From assembly GCF_034651555.1 (NCBI RefSeq), contig NZ_JAYEEQ010000003.1:124001-188000 (forward strand): 64,000 nucleotides of DNA, in the 5' to 3' direction. Positions within the stretch are counted from its first letter, which is position 1; the number at the start of each line of letters is the position of its first letter. The notes below the pieces were generated by a model. The model searched no databases and was not told the DNA's origin. It saw only the letters and a program-made list of their open reading frames with translations. Positions 25,737-33,672 of the stretch are shown here, piece by piece. Origin of the DNA: Aurantibrevibacter litoralis. Its GTDB lineage: Bacteria > Bacteroidota > Bacteroidia > Flavobacteriales > Flavobacteriaceae. A program made the position numbers and the translations under genes.

Positions 25737-26779
25737 ACAAGGGTTTTAACTTAAATAATATCATTAGGGAGAATGTAAAAGGTTTAAAACCCTATTCTTC
25801 CGCCCGGGATGAGTATGTGTCCAATGGGTCGGAAATGGTATTTTTGGATGCCAATGAAAATCCATTTCAGAACGGCGTAAATCGGTATCCGGATCCCCAA
25901 CAGCGCAATTTAAAATCTGTTTTAGCCGGGCAAAAAGGAGTAGGAATAGAAAATATACTTTTAGGTAATGGGAGCGATGAGGTATTGGACCTTATTTTTA
26001 GGGCTTTTTGCGAGCCCAGGATAGACAATATTATCACCTTGCCGCCCACCTATGGTATGTATGCTGTTTTAGCCAATATCAATTCAGTTTTTAATAAGCA
26101 AGTTGTACTTACAGCGGATTTTCAACCCAATTTGGAAGCCATTTTGGATGAAGTTGATGATTTTACTAAGATTGTCTTTTTGTGTTCGCCAAACAATCCT
26201 ACAGGAAATAGTTTTACAGAGGATAAAATTTCTTATTTATTAAAAAATTTCCATGGACTAGTGGTTATCGATGAGGCGTATATCGATTTCTCGAAAAATA
26301 CGAGCTGGTTAACTCAATTGCATAACTATCCCAATTTGATCATTACCCAAACCTTGTCCAAAGCCTATGGCATGGCCGGAATTCGATTGGGAATTTGTTA
26401 CGCCTCCACCGCAATTATTGCCATTTTAAACAAAATAAAACCCCCGTATAATGTAAACGAACTTACCCAACAAAGGGCTATGGAACGGGTTTTAAATGTG
26501 GACAGGGTTACTCAGGAAGTAAAGTCCATTTTAGAGGAAAGAGACACCTTGTCGAAGGCTTTGCAAGCAGTTCATTTTGTTTCTAAAGTATATGACACGG
26601 ATGCTAACTTTGTTTTAGCTAAGGTAGACGATGCCAATAAAAGGTATCAAGAACTTTTGGAAAGGGGTATTGTGATAAGAAACAGAACTACTCAGGCCTT
26701 GTGCGAGAACACTTTACGCTTTACGGTGGGAACGCCAGAAGAAAATATAAAATTGATTAAAGTTTTAAAGGATATATAA
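25733..26779 (+). CDS. hisC: Histidinol-phosphate aminotransferase
   Basis: A PLP-dependent class II aminotransferase (348 residues) that converts imidazole acetol phosphate to histidinol phosphate. Motifs: FLDANENPF, GNGSDEVLDL, SPNNPTGN, VVIDEAYIDF and the PLP lysine in TLSKAYGMAGIRLG. It overlaps hisD by four bases and shares one base with hisB (TAATG junction). These tight joints contrast with the long repeat-filled spacers later in the operon. Confidence 0.96.
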   Translation: MNKGFNLNNIIRENVKGLKPYSSARDEYVSNGSEMVFLDANENPFQNGVNRYPDPQQRNLKSVLAGQKGVGIENILLGNGSDEVLDLIFRAFCEPRIDNIITLPPTYGMYAVLANINSVFNKQVVLTADFQPNLEAILDEVDDFTKIVFLCSPNNPTGNSFTEDKISYLLKNFHGLVVIDEAYIDFSKNTSWLTQLHNYPNLIITQTLSKAYGMAGIRLGICYASTAIIAILNKIKPPYNVNELTQQRAMERVLNVDRVTQEVKSILEERDTLSKALQAVHFVSKVYDTDANFVLAKVDDANKRYQELLERGIVIRNRTTQALCENTLRFTVGTPEENIKLIKVLKDI

Positions 26780-27912
26780 TGAAAAAAGTACTTTTTATTG
26801 ATAGGGATGGCACCATCATCAAAGAGACGGTAGACGAGCAAATCGACGCTTTTGAAAAGATGGTTTTTTATCCAAAAGCCTTTACGTATTTAGGAAAAAT
26901 TGCAAAGGAGCTAGATTATGAATTGGTGATGATAACCAATCAAGACGGTTTGGGAACGGCTTCTTTTCCGGAAGAAACTTTTTGGCCTGTACATAATTTC
27001 ATACTTAAGTCCTTTGAAAACGAAGGAGTTGTATTTGATCAGGTTTTTTTAGATCGCACCTTTCCGCACGAAAATGCCAATACCCGAAAACCGGGAACCG
27101 GATTGTTAACCGAATATTTTTCTGAAGCCTATGATTTAAAGAATTCTTTTGTCATCGGAGATCGGTTAACCGATATAGAACTTGCAAAAAATCTTGGTGC
27201 CAAAGGTATTTTTATCAACGATGAGACCCATTTAGGAACTGGGGAAATTACCTTAAAGCGAGATGAATTGGATTCCTATATTGCCCTTGAAACGAATGAT
27301 TGGGAAAAAATATATGAATTTCTAAAATTAAAAGAGCGGGTTTCAGAAATCGCCCGAAAAACCAACGAAACGGATATTCAAATTAAATTGAATCTCGATG
27401 GTACGGGAAAAAGTAGCATAGCTACCGGACTCGCATTTTTTGATCACATGTTAGATCAATTGGCCCGCCACGGACAAATGGACTTGGAGATCAAAGTAAA
27501 TGGCGATTTGGAAGTCGATGAACATCATACCATTGAAGACACAGCCATTGCGTTGGGAGAAGTATTTCATAACGCTTTGGGGAACAAATTAGGAATTGAG
27601 CGCTATGGGTTTTGTTTGCCGATGGACGATTGTTTGGCGCAAGTAGCTATCGATTTCGGCGGCCGGAATTGGTTGGTATGGGAAGCGGATTTTAAACGTG
27701 AAAAAATCGGAGAAATGCCTACTGAAATGTTTTATCATTTTTTTAAATCCTTTACCGACGGAGCCAAAGCCAACCTGAATGTAAAAGCGGAGGGTACCAA
27801 TGAACACCATAAAATTGAAGCTATTTTTAAAGCCTTTGCCAAATCCATTAAAATGGCGGTGAAGCGCGATGTAGAAAAAATGGTGCTGCCAAGTACAAAG
27901 GGAATGCTGTAA
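26779..27912 (+). CDS. hisB: Bifunctional histidinol-phosphatase / imidazoleglycerol-phosphate dehydratase
   Basis: The 377-residue protein joins an N-terminal HAD phosphatase (FIDRDGTIIKE, nucleophile Asp in DxD, then VIGDRLTDIELAKNLGAKG) to a C-terminal IGP dehydratase (residues about 180-377). The latter has the metal-binding motifs FFDHMLDQLARHG, DEHHTIEDTAIALGE and EGTNEHHKIEAIFKA. The fusion is known from Enterobacteria and Bacteroidota. It follows hisC without spacing. A 340-base spacer separates it from hisH. Confidence 0.97.
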   Translation: MKKVLFIDRDGTIIKETVDEQIDAFEKMVFYPKAFTYLGKIAKELDYELVMITNQDGLGTASFPEETFWPVHNFILKSFENEGVVFDQVFLDRTFPHENANTRKPGTGLLTEYFSEAYDLKNSFVIGDRLTDIELAKNLGAKGIFINDETHLGTGEITLKRDELDSYIALETNDWEKIYEFLKLKERVSEIARKTNETDIQIKLNLDGTGKSSIATGLAFFDHMLDQLARHGQMDLEIKVNGDLEVDEHHTIEDTAIALGEVFHNALGNKLGIERYGFCLPMDDCLAQVAIDFGGRNWLVWEADFKREKIGEMPTEMFYHFFKSFTDGAKANLNVKAEGTNEHHKIEAIFKAFAKSIKMAVKRDVEKMVLPSTKGML

Positions 27913-28252
27913 GCCTAAAGGGAATTAGGTGAAATACGAAATTAGAAATACGAAGTTAAAAGTGTAGTTAGGCAATGGTTAGGGATTTAAGAGAAAGAAT
28001 GCAAAGGTTTCTTTAGATTGATAATATTAATGAGACAAAATCCCCGTGCGATTAAAAAATAAAGCATGGAGTAATTGATTTATTGGTAATTACGATAGCT
28101 TCCATAACTACAACAAGAAAAAATAAAAGTAATAGTTAAAATTAAATATAAATACGGGTTTAGTATGATTAGATGTGTTTAGGATTCAATAGACCCATTA
28201 ACACTCATTCATTTCATAATTCTAAATTCGTACTTCTAAATTCGTACTTAGA
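27913..28252. other. hisB-hisH spacer without a gene
   Basis: The 340 bases hold no credible gene. Both ends carry heptad-periodic tracts (27931-27958 and 28213-28254). These are roughly inverted versions of each other: GAAATAC/GAAATTA units at the left and TTCTAAA/TTCGTAC units at the right. The middle is AT-rich with nothing recognised. The arrangement recalls a small element with terminal inverted repeats inserted into the operon. Confidence 0.55.
27931..27958 (+). repeat. Heptad array, left side of hisB-hisH spacer
   Basis: Four consecutive 7-base units: GAAATAC at 27931 and 27945, GAAATTA at 27938 and GAAGTTA at 27952. They alternate so that a 14-base period is also visible. Confidence 0.7.
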
Positions 28253-28254
28253 AT
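28213..28254 (+). repeat. Heptad array ending at the hisH start
   Basis: A 14-base unit (TTCTAAA plus TTCGTAC) occurs twice exactly at 28220-28247. It is preceded by TTCATAA and followed by TTAGAAT, which overlaps the hisH ATG at 28253. In total six units keep the same 7-base register. Confidence 0.8.
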
Positions 28255-28834
28255 GGAGATTGTAATTGTCAATTACGGCGCGGGAAACATACAAAGCATT
28301 AAGTTTGCTATTAATCGTCTGGGCTATAATGCAGTTCTGAGCGATGATGTTGAAGAAATCCGGAATGCCGATAAGGTTATATTTCCCGGTGTGGGTGAGG
28401 CCAGCAGTGCCATGACCAAATTGGTTGCCAGCGGGCTCGATAAGGTCATCCCAACATTAACCCAACCGGTGCTGGGAATCTGTTTGGGAATGCAATTAAT
28501 GTGTAATTCTTCTGAAGAAGGCAACACCAAAGGATTGGGAATTTTTGATGTAGAGGTACTGAAATTTGCCAACACCTTGAAAGTACCGCAAATAGGTTGG
28601 AATCAAATTTCCGATTTAAAATCGCCCTTATTTAAAGGTATATCAGATCAGGAATATATTTATTTGGTGCACAGCTATTACGCTCCCTTGTGCAAAGAAA
28701 CTATTGCCACTACTGAGTATGGATTATCTTATAGTGCCGCTTTGCAAAAAGATAATTTTTACGGCACCCAGTTTCATCCGGAGAAGAGTAGTACAGTTGG
28801 AAGTAAAATTCTTGAAAATTTTCTCCTTATTTAG
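28253..28834 (+). CDS. hisH: Imidazole glycerol phosphate synthase, glutaminase subunit
   Basis: HisH (193 residues) releases ammonia from glutamine for HisF. It is a class I glutamine amidotransferase: IVNYGAGNIQSI at the N-terminus, oxyanion loop FPGVGEA, nucleophile Cys77 in LGICLGMQLM and the His-Glu pair in GTQFHPEKS near the end. Its partner hisF lies 2 kb downstream, separated by the four-helix-bundle gene, hisA and DinB. Confidence 0.96.
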   Translation: MEIVIVNYGAGNIQSIKFAINRLGYNAVLSDDVEEIRNADKVIFPGVGEASSAMTKLVASGLDKVIPTLTQPVLGICLGMQLMCNSSEEGNTKGLGIFDVEVLKFANTLKVPQIGWNQISDLKSPLFKGISDQEYIYLVHSYYAPLCKETIATTEYGLSYSAALQKDNFYGTQFHPEKSSTVGSKILENFLLI

Positions 28835-28841
28835 TTTATGG

Positions 28842-28890
28842 CCAAAGACCAAAGACCAAAGTACACAGTACACAGTACAAAGTATTAAAT
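28842..28890 (+). repeat. Heptad array between hisH and the four-helix-bundle gene
   Basis: Seven 7-base units in constant register: CCAAAGA twice, CCAAAGT, then ACACAGT twice, ACAAAGT and ATTAAAT. The unit drifts along the array while the period stays 7. Read on the opposite strand, the AGTAC-containing part resembles the array on the other side of the four-helix-bundle gene. Confidence 0.85.
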
Positions 28891-28927
28891 AAAGCATTGT
28901 AAACACATAGTTAAATAAGAGGAATAA

Positions 28928-29287
28928 ATGAACAAGTATGAAGATTTAAAAGTTTGGAAAAAGGGAATGGATCTTGTTGAGTTAACCTATTTTTTAGCCA
29001 GTGAATTGCCAAGTGATGAAAAGTATGGACTGGTTACACAACTTAAAAGATCCAGCGTTTCTATACCTTCAAATATTGCTGAGGGGGTAGGAAGGAACTC
29101 TAAAAAGGAATTTATTCGATTTTTAAGTATAGCAAATGGCTCAACAGCAGAATTAGAGACACAACTATTGCTTCTCAATAGACTTAATTTAATGGAAGAA
29201 AATAGAACTATTCCATTATTGAATTTGTGCAAGGAAATTAGAAAGATGAATTATTCACTTCAAAGAAGTTTAATTAAAGAGTCATAA
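28928..29287 (+). CDS. Four-helix bundle protein (S23/TIGR02436 family)
   Basis: This 119-residue protein is typical of the four-helix bundle family first seen in 23S rRNA intervening sequences: YEDLKVWKKGMDLVE, YGLVTQLKRSSVSIPSNIAEG, then FIRFLSIANGSTAELETQL. Relatives include Avd, the accessory protein of diversity-generating retroelements, which binds RNA; the role of free-standing members is unknown. It has no link to histidine synthesis and interrupts the operon between hisH and hisA. Heptad arrays flank it on both sides (28842-28890 and 29287-29342), so it may travel with them. Confidence 0.9.
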   Translation: MNKYEDLKVWKKGMDLVELTYFLASELPSDEKYGLVTQLKRSSVSIPSNIAEGVGRNSKKEFIRFLSIANGSTAELETQLLLLNRLNLMEENRTIPLLNLCKEIRKMNYSLQRSLIKES

Positions 29288-29342
29288 CTACTTAGTACTG
29301 ACTACTTAGTACTGACTACTTAGTACTGATAACTAAATACTT
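29287..29342 (+). repeat. Heptad array between the four-helix-bundle gene and hisA
   Basis: Three exact copies of a 14-base unit (ACTACTT plus AGTACTG) at 29287-29300, 29301-29314 and 29315-29328 are followed by two degenerate 7-base units. The array starts at the last base of the upstream stop codon and ends 5 bases before the hisA ATG. Confidence 0.9.
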
Positions 29343-29347
29343 AACTC

Positions 29348-30097
29348 ATGCGTATCATCCCAGCCATAGACATCATAGACGGTAAATGTGTAAGACTCTC
29401 CAAAGGGGATTATAGTACCAAGAAAATTTACAATGAAAATCCGCTTGAAGTGGCCAAAGAATTTGAAGCCCATGGCATACGGTATGTGCATTTGGTAGAT
29501 TTAGACGGAGCCAAGTCCAAACACGTTGTAAACCATAAAGTTTTGGAAAAAATAGCTTCGCAAACTAATTTGAAAATTGATTTTGGCGGGGGATTAAAAA
29601 CCGATGCGGACTTGCAAATAGCTTTTGAAAGCGGGGCAAATCAAATTACCGGCGGTAGTATTGCAGTAAAAGATAAGGAAGTGTTTTTGGGGTGGATTGG
29701 TCGGTTTGGAGCCGAAAAAATTATTTTGGGTGCTGATGCGTTGGATGAAAAGGTTGCTGTTTCCGGGTGGATGGAAGAATCAACAGAAGAATTGATACCC
29801 TTTATAAAAGCCTATCATGAAAAAGGGATTAGCTATGTTATTTGTACCGATATCAGTAAAGACGGCATGTTGCAAGGGCCTTCTTTTGATTTATATGAGA
29901 AAATTTTAGCTGAGACATGGACTGGTGAACATTCTAAACTTACTAGAATTCGCCTTATTGCAAGTGGTGGAATTTCTACTTTTGATGAACTGCCGAAATT
30001 GGCAGAAATAGGTTGCGAAGGGGTTATTATTGGTAAAGCCATTTATGAAAACAAGATTAGCTTAAAACAATTGGAAAACTATATTTTACATGCGTAA
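29348..30097 (+). CDS. hisA: ProFAR isomerase (phosphoribosylformimino-AICAR-phosphate isomerase)
   Basis: HisA (249 residues) performs the Amadori rearrangement in the fourth step of histidine synthesis. It is a TIM barrel with catalytic Asp8 in IIPAIDIIDG, the first phosphate site FGGGLKTDAD, the second catalytic Asp in CTDISKDGMLQGP and GVIIGKAIYE at the end. The DinB-family gene overlaps its last 8 bases, so they are translated from one message. Confidence 0.96.
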   Translation: MRIIPAIDIIDGKCVRLSKGDYSTKKIYNENPLEVAKEFEAHGIRYVHLVDLDGAKSKHVVNHKVLEKIASQTNLKIDFGGGLKTDADLQIAFESGANQITGGSIAVKDKEVFLGWIGRFGAEKIILGADALDEKVAVSGWMEESTEELIPFIKAYHEKGISYVICTDISKDGMLQGPSFDLYEKILAETWTGEHSKLTRIRLIASGGISTFDELPKLAEIGCEGVIIGKAIYENKISLKQLENYILHA

Positions 30098-30611
30098 CCA
30101 AGAATCCATTTTGGCTGAGGAAATAAAATCAGCTGCATTATACAGAATGGATGAGAGCAGTCGCATGATTGCTATCGCCTTAAAAGACCTTTCAGATGCC
30201 AAGATTTGGGAGCGACCTAACGGTATTTCGAATAGTATAGGAAATCAGCTATTGCATTTATGCGGGAACATTACCCAATATGCTATTTCTTCCTTAGGGG
30301 AGACATTGGATACCCGAGATCGGGATGCGGAATTTACAACTGTTAATGGCCTTTCCAAGGCAGAATTATTAGCTAAATTGGAAGCAACGGTCTCCAAAGC
30401 AAAAGAAGTGATAGAAAATTGTTCCATGGATAATTTAATAAGGTTGAGAAAGGTACAAGGCTTTGAGCTCACCGGAATAGGAATCATCATGCATGTGGTA
30501 GAGCACTATTCGTATCATACGGGACAAATCGCCTTTTGGGTAAAACAAGCAAAGAACAAACCTTTGGGATTCTATGAAGGCACAGACCTTAATAATAAAA
30601 ATGATTTATAG
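30090..30611 (+). CDS. DinB-like metalloenzyme family protein
   Basis: The 173-residue protein shows the DinB/YfiT four-helix pattern with three histidines placed to bind a metal: one in QLLHLCGNITQY (near residue 54) and two in HVVEHYSYHTGQIAFW (near 135-143). The family includes thiol-dependent transferases and stress-induced proteins, but the reaction here is unknown. It overlaps hisA by 8 bases and precedes the longest heptad-repeat spacer. Its membership in a histidine operon looks like an insertion of unrelated cargo. Confidence 0.88.
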   Translation: MRNQESILAEEIKSAALYRMDESSRMIAIALKDLSDAKIWERPNGISNSIGNQLLHLCGNITQYAISSLGETLDTRDRDAEFTTVNGLSKAELLAKLEATVSKAKEVIENCSMDNLIRLRKVQGFELTGIGIIMHVVEHYSYHTGQIAFWVKQAKNKPLGFYEGTDLNNKNDL

Positions 30612-30633
30612 CTCAGCAAAAATTGAAAGCTTA

Positions 30634-30773
30634 AAGTACAAAGTAAGTAGTACAAAGACAAAGTACGAAGTAAGAAATAAGAAGTTGTAAATTTGAAGTG
30701 AGAAGTACGAAACGAACAACCGTCAACGGACAACGAGCAACCAAAAGCGAACAACGAACAACCAACAATGATT
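30634..30773 (+). repeat. Twenty-unit heptad array in the DinB-hisF spacer
   Basis: Twenty consecutive 7-base units keep one register over 140 bases. Position 2 is A in all 20 and position 3 is a purine in all 20. The first eleven units are mostly AAGTAnn-like (AAGTACA, AAGTAAG, AAGTACG). The rest are CAACnnn-like (CAACGAG, CAACCAA, CAACGAA), with one AAGCGAA. The changeover happens without loss of phase. The tract is almost free of T in its second half. No spacers or protein-coding signal accompany it. Confidence 0.92.
30726..30751 (+). repeat. 26-bp direct repeat, copy 1 (copy 2 at 30858-30883)
   Basis: Twenty-six bases are identical at 30726-30751 and 30858-30883, inside two separate heptad arrays of the same spacer, 132 bases apart. 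This suggests duplication or gene conversion between arrays. Confidence 0.85.
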
Positions 30774-30850
30774 TGAAAATTTGAAAATGTAGCAATTTGA
30801 AAATGTAATAATACCACATCCAACTCCTTGGGAGGGGATAAGAGAGGTTC
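30774..30850 (+). repeat. TTTGAAAA-type simple repeat and short palindrome
   Basis: Between the two heptad arrays a TTTGAAAA motif recurs at intervals (ATTTGAAAATGTA twice, plus a shorter copy). Then follows CTCCTTGGGAGGGG, a short C-rich/G-rich inverted repeat. I recall similar tracts from intergenic regions of other Bacteroidota genomes; their role is unknown. Confidence 0.6.
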
Positions 30851-30906
30851 AACCATAAACGGACAACGAGCAACCAAAAGCGAGCAACAAGCAAAGAACA
30901 ACCAAA
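30851..30906 (+). repeat. Eight-unit heptad array before hisF
   Basis: Eight 7-base units in one register (AACCATA, AACGGAC, AACGAGC, AACCAAA and relatives) end 5 bases before the hisF ATG at 30912. The strand that becomes mRNA is rich in A and C and nearly free of U, so it should be unstructured. Confidence 0.9.
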
Positions 30907-30911
30907 AAACT

Positions 30912-31667
30912 ATGATAACAAAACGAATCATACCCTGCCTAGATATTAAAAATGGACGCACCGTAAAAGGCGTAAATTTTGTAGATTTACGAGATGCCGG
31001 AGATCCTGTGGCCCTTGCGGAAATTTATGCCAATGAGGGCGCAGACGAACTGGTATTTTTAGATATCTCTGCCACAGAAGAACGCAGAAGAACCCTGGCA
31101 GATTTAGTATATCACGTAGCGGAAAAGGTAAATATTCCGTTTACCGTAGGGGGTGGCATTTCGTCCGTTGAAGATGTAGATATTTTGTTGCAAAATGGTG
31201 CCGATAAAGTGTCTATTAATTCATCGGCAGTGAAAAACCCTCAATTAATTAATGATTTGGTGGCTAAATTTGGCTCCCAATGTATTGTGGTTGCCATAGA
31301 TGCCAAGCAAGTGAACGGCGAATGGCTAGTACACTTAGTGGGGGGTAAAGTACCTACAGAAATCAATTTGTTTCAGTGGGCAAAAGAAGTGGAGAAGAGG
31401 GGAGCAGGGGAGATTCTATTTACGTCCATGGATCATGACGGCACCAAGAACGGTTTTGCCAACGAAGCTCTGGCTCGGTTATCTGCGGAAATAAACATTC
31501 CCGTTATTGCTTCCGGGGGTGCCGGCAATATGCAGCACTTTACGGACACTTTCATCCAAGGAAAAGCAGATGCCGCTTTAGCAGCCAGTGTTTTTCATTT
31601 TAAGGAAATTAAAATTAAAGATTTAAAAGAAGAATTAAAGCAAAATGGAATTTTGGTAAGGCTTTAA
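30912..31667 (+). CDS. hisF: Imidazole glycerol phosphate synthase, cyclase subunit
   Basis: HisF (251 residues) is the TIM-barrel cyclase that uses ammonia from HisH to form imidazole glycerol phosphate and AICAR. It shows RIIPCLDIKNGRTVKGVNF with catalytic Asp11, FTVGGGISSVED, KVSINSSAV, the second Asp in TSMDHDGTKNGF and ASGGAGN. The start is the ATG at 30912. An open frame reaches back to 30828 only because the heptad tract lacks stop codons. Confidence 0.97.
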   Translation: MITKRIIPCLDIKNGRTVKGVNFVDLRDAGDPVALAEIYANEGADELVFLDISATEERRRTLADLVYHVAEKVNIPFTVGGGISSVEDVDILLQNGADKVSINSSAVKNPQLINDLVAKFGSQCIVVAIDAKQVNGEWLVHLVGGKVPTEINLFQWAKEVEKRGAGEILFTSMDHDGTKNGFANEALARLSAEINIPVIASGGAGNMQHFTDTFIQGKADAALAASVFHFKEIKIKDLKEELKQNGILVRL

Positions 31668-31725
31668 ACGTTTATGTATTATAGGTTTATACTTTAAAGG
31701 GTTTCTCGTTTCATGAATAATGATT

Positions 31726-31774
31726 AACGAGCAACCAACAACGAGCAACCAACAACGAAAATAAAAGTAAAGAA
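31726..31774 (+). repeat. Heptad array before hisIE
   Basis: Seven 7-base units run from 31726 to the base before the hisIE ATG at 31775. AACGAGC plus AACCAAC occurs twice exactly, then AACGAAA, ATAAAAG and TAAAGAA. The 14-base period matches that at 28220 and 29287 although the sequence differs. Confidence 0.88.
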
Positions 31775-32380
31775 ATGACAGTAGATTTTACAAAAAATAA
31801 AGACGGTCTGGTACCGGCCATTATACAGGATGCAAAGACGAGAATGGTGTTGATGCTAGGATATATGAATCAGGAGGCGTTGGCAAAAACGTTGAAAACA
31901 AAAAAAATTACTTTTTTCAGTCGTACAAAAGAACGTTTGTGGACAAAAGGAGAGGAAAGTGGGAATTTTTTGAATTTGATCGATATTAAAATCGACTGTG
32001 ATAGCGACACCTTACTCGTATATGTAACCCCTGTAGGACCCACCTGCCACACCGGTGCCGATACCTGCTGGCAAGAAGAGAATCGCATTAATTTTGGATT
32101 TTTAAGCCAGTTAGAGGACGTCATTACCGATCGAAAAACGAATGCTGCGACATCGGAGAGTTATGTGTCGTCGCTTTTTCAAAAAGGAATAAATAAAATA
32201 GCACAAAAAGTAGGGGAAGAGGCCGTTGAGGTAGTTATTGAATCTAAAGACAATAATGATGAACTGTTTTTAGATGAAAGTGCAGATTTATTATTTCATT
32301 ACCTTATTTTATTGCAGGCTAAAGGATTCTTTTTAAAGGATATTGTCTCCGTTTTAGAGTCCAGACACCGCATAAGGTAG
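31775..32380 (+). CDS. hisIE: Bifunctional phosphoribosyl-AMP cyclohydrolase / phosphoribosyl-ATP pyrophosphatase
   Basis: A 201-residue fusion for the second and third steps of the pathway. The N-terminal HisI part has MLGYMNQEALAKTL, FFSRTKERLWTKGEESGN, the metal site DCDSDTLL and the zinc cysteines in PTCHTGADTCW. The C-terminal HisE part (from about 110) has the acidic metal-binding helix KVGEEAVEVVIESKD and ESADLLFHYL. It completes the set hisG, D, C, B, H, A, F, IE. Confidence 0.97.
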   Translation: MTVDFTKNKDGLVPAIIQDAKTRMVLMLGYMNQEALAKTLKTKKITFFSRTKERLWTKGEESGNFLNLIDIKIDCDSDTLLVYVTPVGPTCHTGADTCWQEENRINFGFLSQLEDVITDRKTNAATSESYVSSLFQKGINKIAQKVGEEAVEVVIESKDNNDELFLDESADLLFHYLILLQAKGFFLKDIVSVLESRHRIR

Positions 32381-32461
32381 TCCTAATCTACCATAGGTTA
32401 TAAATCGTTAAGTTTTCGCTAAATCCGTTAGTGAATGCCGGAAATATGTTAATTTTAGGCT

Positions 32462-33601
32462 ATGGCTATGAATTTAAGAAAAGGGTTTCGTTTTCAAGTA
32501 TACGAAGCGCCCGAACAAGCACCTTTTGATAAACTTTTTGAGATTTTTAGGGAACTCGTCACCCATACTTCGGGCGATGTAGATGAAGCGCTCGACTGGC
32601 TTCGTGAGTTAGATAAGGAATATGAACTTACAGACGAGAACTACACCATCGATGATTTTATTGAAGATTTAAAGGCAAAAGGTTTTCTTAGAGAGGAATT
32701 TAAAGAAGGCGATGGCAAAGGCACTGAACCCGGTAAGGGTGATCTGGCCATTACTGCAAAAATGGAACGGATTATCCGGCAGCAAGCCTTAGATCAAATT
32801 TTTGGAAAACTGAAACGCAGTGGTGCCGGAAATCATAAGACAGGTAAATCAGGTCAAGGCGATGAGCACACCGGGGAACTCCGAGAATACCGTTTTGGTG
32901 ATGGATTGGAGCACCTTTCGATGACCGAAAGCCTAAAGAATGCCCAAATTCATCATGGGATGGATAGTTTTTCACTTACCGAAGATGATTTGGTAGTAGA
33001 GGATACCCAATACAAGGCACAAATGAGCACCGTCTTGATGATTGATATTAGTCATAGCATGATTTTATATGGTGAAGATCGCATCACTCCGGCAAAAAAA
33101 GTGGCCATGGCCTTGGCAGAGTTAATTACTACTCGGTATCCAAAGGATACTTTAGATATTCTGGTTTTCGGTAACGATGCTTGGCCTATTTCAATTCAAG
33201 AACTCCCGTATTTAAAAGTAGGGCCTTACCATACCAATACCGTGGCAGGCTTACAGTTGGCCATGGACATGTTACGGAGAAAGCGCAATACCAACAAACA
33301 AATCTTTATGATTACCGATGGCAAACCAAGCTGTTTGCGTATGCCCAATGGAGATTACTATAAAAATAGCGTGGGTTTAGATGATTTGATTGTGGAAAAG
33401 TGCTACAATATGGCACGGCAGGCCAGAAAACTACATATTCCCATCACCACGTTTATGATCGCGCAAGATCCCTATTTGATGCAGTTTATTAGGCACTTTA
33501 CAGAAGCCAACAAAGGAAAAGCCTTCTTTACAGGCTTAAAAGGTTTGGGTGAAATGATTTTTGAAGATTATGAGGCCAATCGAAGGAAAAAGCTGAAGTA
33601 G
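32462..33601 (+). CDS. VWA domain protein partnered with a MoxR-type ATPase
   Basis: This 379-residue soluble protein has a charged N-terminal region and a C-terminal von Willebrand A domain with a complete MIDAS: DISHSM (near 195), a threonine in the TNTVAGLQLAM loop and TDGKPS. Together with the AAA ATPase gene just downstream it forms a MoxR/VWA pair. Such pairs act as chaperones for metal-cofactor insertion or complex assembly, as in magnesium chelatase and MoxR systems. The client is unknown. It starts 81 bases after hisIE; ATG at 32462 and 32468 are both possible. Confidence 0.85.
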   Translation: MAMNLRKGFRFQVYEAPEQAPFDKLFEIFRELVTHTSGDVDEALDWLRELDKEYELTDENYTIDDFIEDLKAKGFLREEFKEGDGKGTEPGKGDLAITAKMERIIRQQALDQIFGKLKRSGAGNHKTGKSGQGDEHTGELREYRFGDGLEHLSMTESLKNAQIHHGMDSFSLTEDDLVVEDTQYKAQMSTVLMIDISHSMILYGEDRITPAKKVAMALAELITTRYPKDTLDILVFGNDAWPISIQELPYLKVGPYHTNTVAGLQLAMDMLRRKRNTNKQIFMITDGKPSCLRMPNGDYYKNSVGLDDLIVEKCYNMARQARKLHIPITTFMIAQDPYLMQFIRHFTEANKGKAFFTGLKGLGEMIFEDYEANRRKKLK

Positions 33602-33612
33602 CAGCGGAAAGC

Positions 33613-33654
33613 GGTCAGTATTCAGTAGCAGGTATTTAGTACAAAGTATTGATA
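33613..33654 (+). repeat. Heptad array 1 in the VWA-MoxR spacer
   Basis: Six 7-base units: GGTCAGT, ATTCAGT, AGCAGGT, ATTTAGT, ACAAAGT, ATTGATA. Five of six end in GT. The register differs from the second array in the same spacer. Confidence 0.8.
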
Positions 33655-33672
33655 ACCATGGAATTATAATTA

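Noticed and set aside
30634..30906. CRISPR array
   Set aside because: Repeats are 7 bases, degenerate and adjacent without unique spacers, and no cas genes occur in the window.
30828..30911. N-terminal extension of HisF by 28 residues
   Set aside because: The open frame exists only because the heptad tract is poor in T and so lacks stops. HisF starts at MITKRIIPC.
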